Shown here piece by piece: positions 1-5,239 of a DNA stretch of 6,167 nt. A program made the translations under genes and the position numbers. The stretch covers positions 7,605-13,771 of the forward strand of contig DHLW01000174.1 in the NCBI GenBank assembly GCA_002405485.1, in the 5' to 3' direction. This DNA is from Phycisphaerales bacterium UBA4658. GTDB lineage: Bacteria > Planctomycetota > Phycisphaerae > Phycisphaerales > UBA1924. The notes under the pieces are model-generated. The model was not told the origin of the DNA. It did not search any database and was given only the letters and a program-made list of their open reading frames with translations. Every line of letters begins with the position of its first letter. Within the stretch, counting starts at the first letter, position 1.

Positions 1-25
1 CCACCCCCTCCCCCCCCCCCTCCCC
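1..25. repeat. C-rich low-complexity tract at left window edge
   Basis: Almost pure C on the plus strand, with an 11-base C run at 10-20 flanked by C5 and C4 runs. The minus strand has enough G runs to form a G-quadruplex. Its position at the very edge suggests that assembly or sequencing stopped here; it could also be partly artefactual. Confidence 0.7.
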
Positions 26-43
26 AATTCTCCTTCTCTGTTT

Positions 44-87
44 GGGGGGGTACGCGGGGGGGGGGGTTTGGGGGGTGGGTGGGTGGG
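44..87 (+). repeat. G-rich tract with canonical G-quadruplex motif
   Basis: G runs of 7 (44-50), 11 (56-66), 6 (70-75) and then three runs of 3 (77-79, 81-83, 85-87) separated by single T residues. The segment 70-87 has four G runs with one-base loops, the arrangement known to give very stable parallel quadruplexes. It lies about 330 bases upstream of the hydrolase start and on its coding strand. Whether it has a role is unknown. Confidence 0.75.
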
Positions 88-92
88 TGCAC

Positions 93-323
93 TCAAGCGC
101 TCTCACCGTGGCGTGGACGCGAGGCGCCTCGTTCGTGACAAGCGCGGAACCTCGCCATCTCCATGGGCACGCTTTTCGCGGGGTGAGCCATGCGGAGAGT
201 GTCGTCGCGACACTGTCGTTCGCAGGCCAGAGGGCGATGACGGAGATCAACCGCTTTGGTTCGATGGACGAGTACGCCATGTGATCGCGTGCATGGCGAA
301 TCGCGGAGTGTGAGCAGTTTCTT
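93..323. other. Non-coding leader region with two perfect inverted repeats
   Basis: No reading frame here looks like a protein; the open frames are those expected by chance in GC-rich DNA. Two perfect inverted repeats stand out. CGAGGCGCCTCG at 120-131 is a 12-base palindrome. At 198-214 a 7-bp stem AGTGTCG / CGACACT closes a 3-base TCG loop. The second could be the end of an upstream transcript or a protein binding site; nothing in the sequence decides between these. Confidence 0.5.
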
Positions 324-329
324 TATACT
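324..329 (+). promoter_or_regulatory. Putative -10 box for the choloylglycine hydrolase gene
   Basis: TATACT inside the AT-rich stretch TTTCTTTATACT matches the sigma-70 -10 consensus at five of six positions and stands out from the GC-rich surroundings. No convincing -35 hexamer lies 16-18 bases upstream. It would give an untranslated leader of roughly 75-80 bases before the start at 414. In that leader GGTCGC (334-339) can pair with GCGACC (369-374). Confidence 0.4.
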
Positions 330-398
330 CTCTGGTCGCGGGGCCCGGAACGGTTCCTGTTCGCCCGAGCGACCCGTCGTCCCGGCACGCCGACTCAG

Positions 399-405
399 AA
401 AGGGA
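399..405 (+). promoter_or_regulatory. Ribosome binding site for the choloylglycine hydrolase gene
   Basis: The purine stretch AAAGGGA ends 8 bases before the ATG at 414. This supports that start, which also places a normal signal peptide exactly before the conserved catalytic cysteine. Confidence 0.5.
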
Positions 406-413
406 TCTGCATC

Positions 414-1526
414 ATGAAGAGCCGCATGCGCACACTCACCTTGACGACCGCCTCCCTGATGGCTGTGGTGTTCAGCGCACTTCCGAGTGCCGACGCGTGC
501 ACGGGAATCACGCTGCGGGCCAAGGACGGCGCGGTGGTGTACGGGCGGACGATGGAGTGGGGCGCGTTCGATCTGCACTCTCGAGTGTCGATCATGCCGC
601 GCGGGCTGGAGTTCACCGGCGCGACTCCCGACAAGCAGCCGGGCATGAAGTGGATTTCGAAGCACGGGGTGGTTGCGCTGGACGGAGTGGGCAAGGACGT
701 CGTCTTGGACGGGATGAACGAGAAGGGGCTGACGGTCGGGCTCTTCTATCACCCGGGGTTTGCCGAGTATCCCGCGTATGACCCAAAGCACGCTGCCAAG
801 ACGCTGGGGCCCACGGATCTGGGCACGTACCTGCTGACGACGTGTTCGACCGTTGAGGAGGTGCGTGACGCGATGGACAACGTGCTGGTTGCGCCCGTGG
901 TCGAGGAGGCCATCGGCATGGCTCCGCCGGTGCACCTGCTCGTCACCGAACCCTCGGGCAAGGCAATCGTGATCGAGTTCACCAAGGGCAAGACGGTGGT
1001 GTACGAGGCGCCGCTGGGCGTGATCACCAATGCGCCGGGCTACGACTGGCACATGATCAATCTGCGCAACTATGTCAACCTCTCGCCTGTGGCCGTTCCC
1101 GACAAGCGGCTTGAGCGAGACACGTTCAGGGCGCTTGGAGGAGGCAGCGGCATGATCGGCCTGCCCGGCGACTTCACGCCGCCGTCGCGCTTCGTGCGAG
1201 CGGTTGCCTTCTCGCAGACGGCGCGTCCAACAAGCACCGGCGGCGAGACCATGTACGAGCTCTTCCGGATCTTGGACAACTTCAACGTGCCGCTGGGCTC
1301 GGCTGAAGGAAGTGGCGAAGACAAGTCCCAGGGCATGCGGAGTGCGACGCTCTGGACGACGGCTCATGACACCAAGAACCTCGTCTTCTACTACCACACG
1401 GCCCACAATCGCCGGGTGCGGATGGTGGATCTGAAGAAGATCGACTTCGGTGCAGTCAAGGAGATCCGTCGGATGCCGATGGACAGGGCCCCGGCACAAG
1501 ACATCGAAGATGTGACGCCGCGGTGA
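414..1526 (+). CDS. Secreted choloylglycine hydrolase / penicillin V acylase family protein (linear amide C-N hydrolase)
   Basis: This is a 370-residue N-terminal-nucleophile hydrolase of the family that cleaves linear amide bonds in bile salts, penicillin V or N-acyl homoserine lactones. Residues 1-28 form a signal peptide (basic MKSRMR, hydrophobic core, ADA before the cleavage point). Removal exposes Cys29, the expected nucleophile and N-terminal amine, so the mature enzyme should act outside the cytoplasm. Family signatures in order are CTGITL (29-34), YGRTMEW (43-49, with the conserved Arg45), DGMNEKGL (99-106), TNAP plus NLRNY (205-208 and 216-220; oxyanion region), and SRFVRA (258-263). 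Glu48 stands where bile salt hydrolases have Asp, and Phe111-Tyr112 lie near the Asn/Tyr position used to separate bile salt hydrolases from penicillin acylases. This makes a classical bile salt hydrolase less likely. Length is normal for a Gram-negative member. No gene partner is adjacent. The family call is firm; the substrate is unknown. Confidence 0.93.
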   Translation: MKSRMRTLTLTTASLMAVVFSALPSADACTGITLRAKDGAVVYGRTMEWGAFDLHSRVSIMPRGLEFTGATPDKQPGMKWISKHGVVALDGVGKDVVLDGMNEKGLTVGLFYHPGFAEYPAYDPKHAAKTLGPTDLGTYLLTTCSTVEEVRDAMDNVLVAPVVEEAIGMAPPVHLLVTEPSGKAIVIEFTKGKTVVYEAPLGVITNAPGYDWHMINLRNYVNLSPVAVPDKRLERDTFRALGGGSGMIGLPGDFTPPSRFVRAVAFSQTARPTSTGGETMYELFRILDNFNVPLGSAEGSGEDKSQGMRSATLWTTAHDTKNLVFYYHTAHNRRVRMVDLKKIDFGAVKEIRRMPMDRAPAQDIEDVTPR

Positions 1527-1692
1527 AGTGTGGGCCTCGTGACGGACGCGCATCTCCACGACAGCGGGTTGCGTGGGACCTCGCATGTTGGCGTGCAGCG
1601 TCGCGTTGCATGCCGCGCTGAACAACGGCCGGATGGGGATCGCGGTGCGATCGGCCCCGGTCGCTGTCGACAGCCCTGACGCCACGCTTCCA

Positions 1693-1722
1693 CCCCACCC
1701 CACTACCCCCCCCCTGTCCCCC
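1693..1722 (-). repeat. C-rich tract, G-quadruplex motif on the minus strand
   Basis: C runs of 4 (1693-1696), 4 (1698-1701), 9 (1706-1714) and 5 (1718-1722) are separated by 1, 4 and 3 bases. The complementary strand therefore fits a canonical quadruplex. It lies between the ends of two convergent genes, where it would be read as the G-rich sense strand by any transcript running past the end of the minus-strand gene. Confidence 0.65.
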
Positions 1723-1754
1723 TCCACTCTCCCGAATAGCGAGCGACATGACCA

Positions 1755-1775
1755 CCCAGCTCTTTGCACGCTGGG
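1755..1775 (-). terminator. Weak hairpin downstream of the CxC protein gene
   Basis: CCCAGC (1755-1760) pairs perfectly with GCTGGG (1770-1775) across a 9-base loop. The hairpin begins about 60 bases after the stop of the minus-strand gene. There is no T run after it in the minus direction. The stem is short, so this is only a candidate transcript end. Confidence 0.2.
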
Positions 1776-1836
1776 CGACGCGGCACGGAGCGATCGAACC
1801 GCGGAGCAAGAGGAGCGCCGAGGCGGCGGGATGACA

Positions 1837-2358
1837 TCAGCACCTTGGCGACGCGACGAACTCAACAAGCACGTCCGGCTCAAGTGCAACAGAACGTGAC
1901 GGAATGTCCGCAGTCGAACACGACTCGGCCCGCACAATCGTGTATGGCTCGGTTTCCACCCGTCCTGAGAACTCGTGCACCCAGACGCGGATCCGACCGT
2001 GCCGTACTGCCACACTGGTCAGCAGTTCGATGACGACGGCATGCAGGCCGTCATCCGTTCGCGGCTTGGCTTGCATCGATGCCAGGGCTCGCGCGATCTT
2101 CGCCGGGCTCCAGTTCATGGCCTCGTACTTCTGCCGAGCCCGAGCGAGGTGTTCATCAACGCCGGCGGCGTCTGGCCGCCGGTACCACGCGCACGAGCAG
2201 CCTCCCCCTGTGACGAGCAGGGGTGTCCAGCCGTTGCCCGCCGCAGCGAGCGCGGCCGGGTTGCGCGTCAGAGCGATCGACATCCCTGGCCCGCCGTTCG
2301 CATCGCGGACCGCGGCGACGGCGTTGTGGGGAACCGCGATGGTGATGAACCAGCACAT
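1837..2358 (-). CDS. Conserved-looking hypothetical protein with a C-x-C motif
   Basis: I do not recognise this 173-residue protein, but it reads as a real gene: balanced composition, a soluble alpha/beta look and no stop in a long GC-rich frame. It opens MCWFITIAVP with no signal peptide, so it is probably cytoplasmic. A TGGGCSCAWYR segment (50-60) carries Cys54-x-Cys56, possibly a metal or redox site. Residues 68-94 look helical (charged, with NWSPAKIARAL). The segment VWVHEFSGRVETE (125-137) and the hydrophobic LVEFVAS near the end (164-170) look like strands. I chose the ATG at 2358 because the frame extends upstream only to a TTG at 2454 and that extra 32 residues look non-coding. No Shine-Dalgarno precedes it, but an AATAAT box sits 6 bases upstream, so translation may be leaderless. 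It runs antisense to part of the plus-strand frame that continues into the dockerin fragment. Confidence 0.72.
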   Translation of the reverse strand: MCWFITIAVPHNAVAAVRDANGGPGMSIALTRNPAALAAAGNGWTPLLVTGGGCSCAWYRRPDAAGVDEHLARARQKYEAMNWSPAKIARALASMQAKPRTDDGLHAVVIELLTSVAVRHGRIRVWVHEFSGRVETEPYTIVRAESCSTADIPSRSVALEPDVLVEFVASPRC

Positions 2359-2364
2359 CGACCG

Positions 2365-2370
2365 ATTATT
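2365..2370 (-). promoter_or_regulatory. Putative -10 box for the CxC protein, leaderless start
   Basis: On the minus strand AATAAT matches the -10 consensus at five of six positions and ends 6 bases before the ATG at 2358. Transcription would then begin at or next to the start codon, which fits the lack of a ribosome binding site. No clear -35 element is visible. Confidence 0.3.
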
Positions 2371-2460
2371 GGCGTTTGCAAGGACGGTGCACCAGCCTCG
2401 CGGTCTCGCTCCACGGAAGAGGATCCACAGCCACTTCCACCCATCTTGCTTCAACGGCGC

Positions 2461-3063
2461 ACGGGGCTCTGGCTGGTGGTCACCGATTCCACATCGGGCA
2501 CAGTGATGTCCCTCGATGTTGAGGGCGAACTGCGACTCCGCAGCAACCTCGCCGTGTCATCGTCGATGGTCCGTGGCGGCCGGTTGGCGCTCTCGGCACA
2601 CAGCCGACTCGAAGTCGGCGGCGCGTTCTCTCAGGCGGGACTCTTCAGCATCCGCGTGGATGTTTCCGGGTCCGCGACCCCTGGCCGAGTGGTGATCGCA
2701 GGTTCCGCGTCTATCGCGGGAGCTCTGCAGTTCGTGGGCGTCGACGGGTACCAGCCGGTGCGAGGTGACAATCCGCCGATCCTCTCGGCCGCTGCGGTGG
2801 TCGGCCGGTTCTCCACACCCCTGATTCCCGGCATCTCAAGCGGGTTGAAGGCCGTGCTCATCTCCGATCCGACAGGTGTGCGGCTGTTGATCACGTCACG
2901 TGCGGACACACAAGAATCCGGCGCGGTGGACTTCGCCGATACCGTCTGGTTCCTGAATACCTGGTTCTCCGGCAACGTCGCTGCCGACTTCAATCAGAGC
3001 GGCGATCTCCACATCAAAGACATCTTCACATTCCTGAATGCTTGGTTCTCGGCAACCCCATGA
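2461..3063 (+). pseudogene. C-terminal fragment of a secreted dockerin-bearing beta-strand-rich protein (5' truncated)
   Basis: The open frame reads upstream to 1975, but that part is only the shadow of the minus-strand gene; sensible sequence begins around 2461-2506. The first usable ATG is at 2506 and would give 185 residues with no signal peptide and no ribosome binding site. From there the protein is rich in short beta-strand repeats (LRLRSNLAV, GGRLALSAHSRLEVGG, GRVVIAGSASIAGALQFVGVDGYQPVRGD), as at the C-terminal end of large beta-helical exported proteins of Phycisphaerae. The last 52 residues are two dockerin-like half-repeats: DTQESGAVDFAD then FLNTWF, and DFNQSGDLHIKD then FLNAWF. 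Each loop follows the calcium-binding spacing D-x-(N/Q)-x-S-G-(5)-D. The protein ends FSATP instead of the usual ending with Gly-Cys. It is probably a remnant of a longer gene cut off on the left; an intact short gene is possible but less likely. Confidence 0.68.
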
Positions 3064-3756
3064 ACCCGATCTGCAGCCCTTGACGCCGCGGACGATGCGG
3101 CAGCCGGCGCATGAGGAATCGCCGAGCCGGGATGAACCTCTGGCAAGAAGACATGCGTGATCGGCCGCAAGCGTCGATCACCCAGCGCGGTCACCACCAG
3201 GTCATGTCGGCCCCTCCGGATCCGACACCTCGACTCGCGGCCCCTTGTGCACACACCGAAGCTGACCACCAGCGGAGCCCAGGAACGAATCAACCGCAAT
3301 GGACATCGTTCAGACCTTCGCTTCTTTGGTGCGGAATCCGGCCAAGAGTCTCGACGTCGCCGGGTGGTGTGCCATGCGCAAGGGCGTGCCTTGACGGCAC
3401 AGAGGCCCGGCATCCGATCGCGGAACGGACAGTTCCACGGCCGCCCGGAACGACGCGGCGAAAAGGCCCTCGGACCTGCGACGGGGACTGATCGCATTTG
3501 CGGCGTGCGGGTGCTGACTTCGGAGCGAGCGCTCCGCCAAGTCCACAACCGTGCCCGGCTCAACACACTCGACCGTCGCACCTCTGGGTGCAGCGATGAC
3601 ACTCATCGCCCAGAGACCGACCTGGTGATCGTTCATGCAGCACACAGTCCGCGATGATGGCCGCCGCACGCTCCATCGTGTTGTCCGGGCACACGAGTTT
3701 GGCCTCACCGCACGCTCTAGCTGCACTCGCTGAGATCCTGGGACCCATCGAACGAC
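3064..3756. other. Long region without a supported gene; possible degraded coding traces on the minus strand
   Basis: Several overlapping frames are open on both strands, but most are Arg/Pro/His-rich, as expected from GC-rich non-coding DNA. Two minus-strand pieces look slightly more protein-like. One is CPDNTMERAAAIIADCVLHE, in the frame with an ATG at 3748 and a stop at 3560, ending in a Cys-rich tail. The other is MNDHQVGLWAMSVIAAPRG, in the neighbouring frame that runs on to 3310. Their adjacency in two frames could reflect one frameshifted gene. Small inverted repeats such as GCCGC / GCGGC at 3085-3101 lie just after the dockerin fragment and could be its transcript end. No RNA gene is recognisable. 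Confidence 0.35.
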
Positions 3757-3784
3757 CGCGGCCCGAGCGTGTGCCCGGGCCGCG
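3757..3784 (-). terminator. Hairpin downstream of the first PEP-CTERM gene (copy 1 of a repeated element)
   Basis: A perfect 9-bp stem (CGCGGCCCG at 3757-3765 with CGGGCCGCG at 3776-3784) closes a 10-base loop AGCGTGTGCC. It begins 39 bases after the stop of the minus-strand gene ending at 3824. No T run follows in the gene's direction, so it would act as a T-less terminator or as an RNA 3'-end stabiliser. A near-identical hairpin follows the second PEP-CTERM gene at 5240-5267. Confidence 0.7.
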
Positions 3785-3823
3785 ACAGGATTCACTCGTG
3801 ATGTCCGGTCCTCGCAAGTACAC

Positions 3824-4531
3824 TCAGCGGCGACGACGCCCACCCGCTGCGAGCAGGCCGCCAAGGCCGATGACCGCCACCGCACCTGGCGCCGGGACCA
3901 CCTGGGCGCTGAAGCGGTAGCTCGTCAGATCCTGATTCGAATCGACGACCACGCCCATGGGCGTCATCAACGCAGCGATGATCTCAAGGCTTCCGTCTGC
4001 GAGCTGCACGAACTGAGGCGCGGCGGCGAACTGAACCCCTTGGAGCGCGCTGATCTCGAGTTCGACCAGAAGGCGTTGGGAGCTCAGTTCCTGAGTGCCG
4101 TCGTTGTTCAGATCAGTCCACAACGCAAACTCGTGCTGGCTGACGTGGACGCTGGGGCCGCTCAGCGCGATCACAAGCCCATCGAACGTCACGCCGCGCA
4201 CGGGCGAACCGGGAACGCCCCCCATCGGCATGATCCGATTGATGGGCCCGCCATACCCCTTGGTCGTAATCGCCATACCAGATGGCGAGGGCACGATGGC
4301 CCCTGTTTGCGAGGACGCTTGCAGCGTCAGCGTCACATTCTCCGTGATGGGAGCGCCGACCCCGTCTGTGGGCCAGGCAAGGTTGACCTCCACGGCGCTG
4401 GGCAACGGGGCCGGGCCGATTTCCAGCACGCTCGGCGTGCGGAACTCTACCGGCAGCGGCAACCCCTGCCCAAAGGCCGACCCCGCACAGGCCGCGAGCG
4501 CGACACTGCCGATAGTCATCGCATTCTTCAT
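3824..4531 (-). CDS. PEP-CTERM sorting-domain protein, unknown mature function
   Basis: A 235-residue exported protein. The start at 4531 has a strong ribosome binding site and begins a signal peptide (MKNAMTIGSV, then ALAACAGSAFG, likely cleaved after residues 19-22); the frame is open 36 codons further upstream, but that part is Arg-rich and overlaps the promoter. The mature part (about 23-205) is beta-strand-like with alternating hydrophobic residues. It includes LWTDLNNDGTQE (137-148), whose D-x-N-x-D-G spacing resembles a calcium-binding loop. The C-terminus is a complete PEP-CTERM signal: VPAPG (212-216), a glycine-rich hydrophobic stretch (217-231) and RRRR (232-235). Such proteins are cut by an exosortase and delivered to the cell surface; no exosortase is in this window. 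The only cysteine is Cys15 in the signal peptide, so the mature protein has none. The mature domain is not one I recognise. Confidence 0.88.
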   Translation of the reverse strand: MKNAMTIGSVALAACAGSAFGQGLPLPVEFRTPSVLEIGPAPLPSAVEVNLAWPTDGVGAPITENVTLTLQASSQTGAIVPSPSGMAITTKGYGGPINRIMPMGGVPGSPVRGVTFDGLVIALSGPSVHVSQHEFALWTDLNNDGTQELSSQRLLVELEISALQGVQFAAAPQFVQLADGSLEIIAALMTPMGVVVDSNQDLTSYRFSAQVVPAPGAVAVIGLGGLLAAGGRRRR

Positions 4532-4538
4532 GCTCTCT

Positions 4539-4544
4539 CTCCTT
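4539..4544 (-). promoter_or_regulatory. Strong ribosome binding site, first PEP-CTERM gene
   Basis: On the minus strand AAGGAG lies 7 bases before the ATG at 4531, followed by a GA repeat. It decides the start in favour of 4531 over the longer open frame. The matching site of the second PEP-CTERM gene is built the same way. Confidence 0.75.
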
Positions 4545-4618
4545 CGTCGCCTGGAGGCAACAACAGTTGCAGCAGCTCGCGGGGCAACTGCCGAGCGGGG
4601 TGAAACTCCGCCGAAGAG

Positions 4619-4646
4619 AATGTACTGCCCCCCTTCCATTTGTCAA
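4619..4646 (-). promoter_or_regulatory. Putative sigma-70 promoter, first PEP-CTERM gene
   Basis: On the minus strand a perfect TTGACA (4646-4641) is followed after 16 bases by TACATT (4624-4619), which matches the -10 consensus at four of six positions. The spacer contains a run of six G. The predicted transcript starts near 4611, giving a leader of about 80 bases before the start at 4531. Confidence 0.55.
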
Positions 4647-5027
4647 ACTCCATCTGATGGATCCGCTGGTCGAGTGCTCACGGTGAAGCTGGGCGATCTT
4701 GGACACGACAGGTCGTCAGCTCGTTTCCCCAAGCCCCCCACTCTCACTCCTGCCCAACCGCCGCAAAACCAGCTTCCTTGCCCTCCTGTCCGCTCGGTCA
4801 CGAGTGCCGCTTCGGGATCCTGCGTAGGAGGTGTCCATGGGCATCACGTGCACTCCGCTCGGCACGCCGAAGACGCCCGCCTGCCCACCAAGTTCGCCAC
4901 GCGTCCTGTCACCACCGACAAGTCGGGCCGGGTCACCCGGCTTGCTTGCGATCTGTCGCTCCTGCCACATCTTGACTGGCCGATGTCTTCACTCCGATCG
5001 CAATCCCCTGAGCGTCACAACGATCGC
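4647..5027. other. Spacer between the PEP-CTERM promoter and the recombinase remnant
   Basis: I see no convincing gene. An AGGAGGTG sequence (4826-4833) stands just before an ATG at 4837, an ideal ribosome binding site spacing. The frame that follows, open to 5154, is rich in Pro, Thr, Ser and Cys and overlaps the recombinase remnant in another frame, so it is probably not a real protein. Some of this stretch may once have been the upstream part of the recombinase gene, but I cannot trace its core-binding domain in any frame. Confidence 0.4.
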
Positions 5028-5234
5028 GGTAGCAGCTTGCACATCCACGCACCGCGACACACCTTCGGCACGCATCTGTCGAAGGTCTGGGGAGAGACAC
5101 GCACTCCACTGCGGACCGAAGTGGCCGCGATGCCACACAGCGACCCGAGCCTGACGGCCGACGTCTATACCGACCCGGAGTTCTTTGATGTGGCGGGGCC
5201 GCGTTCGCCGTCGCGGCGACGGAAGACCCCATGA
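5028..5234 (+). pseudogene. Tyrosine recombinase (phage-type integrase) C-terminal remnant
   Basis: In this frame the segment HAPRHTFGTHLSK corresponds to the H-x-x-R box of tyrosine recombinases. About 20 residues on, AAMPHSDPSLT corresponds to the second conserved His region, and DVYTDPEFFDVAG contains the likely nucleophile Tyr. The spacing and wording follow planctomycete integrases, which typically read HALRHTFGTHLS, AAMRHS and VYTDP...DVAG. Damage is visible: Leu to Pro in the HxLR box, Arg to Pro before the second His, about four extra residues (around VWGETRT) between the boxes, and an abnormal basic tail after DVAG. The N-terminal SAM-like domain and the first catalytic Arg are absent, and the frame upstream of 5028 shows no similarity. 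It should be inactive. It lies against the hairpin at 5240, which could stop transcription from both sides. Confidence 0.78.
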
Positions 5235-5239
5235 ATGAC

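Larger units (their letters stand above)
1527..1836. other. Intergenic spacer between two convergent genes
   Basis: No gene is recognisable. The spacer holds small inverted repeats: GATCGC / GCGATC with a 3-base loop at 1638-1652, and the 12-base palindrome GCTGTCGACAGC at 1663-1674. A C-rich tract follows, then a weak hairpin at 1755-1775. The 1638-1652 hairpin could end the hydrolase transcript, but it has no following T run. Confidence 0.5.

Noticed and set aside
237..284. A 15-codon peptide MTEINRFGSMDEYAM as a leader peptide or gene tail
   Set aside because: The purine stretch AGAGGG is only 2 bases from the ATG, too close for a ribosome binding site, and so short a frame is easily due to chance.
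93..2015. A 640-residue open frame on the minus strand spanning the hydrolase gene
   Set aside because: It is antisense to the clear hydrolase gene and extremely rich in Arg, His, Pro and Ser; its openness is a by-product of the G/C bias at third codon positions of the real gene.
1975..2460. N-terminal extension of the dockerin fragment
   Set aside because: This part lies antisense to the CxC protein gene and reads as Arg/Pro/Asp-rich random sequence; no signal peptide or beta-strand pattern appears before about 2461.
4095..5027. Long plus-strand open frame leading into the recombinase remnant
   Set aside because: Its first part is antisense to the first PEP-CTERM gene and the middle shows no recombinase domain; only the end from about 5028 is meaningful.
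4831..5154. Small gene after an excellent AGGAGG sequence
   Set aside because: The ribosome binding site spacing is good, but the product is Pro/Thr/Cys-rich without any pattern and overlaps the recombinase remnant in another frame, where the sequence is clearly meaningful.
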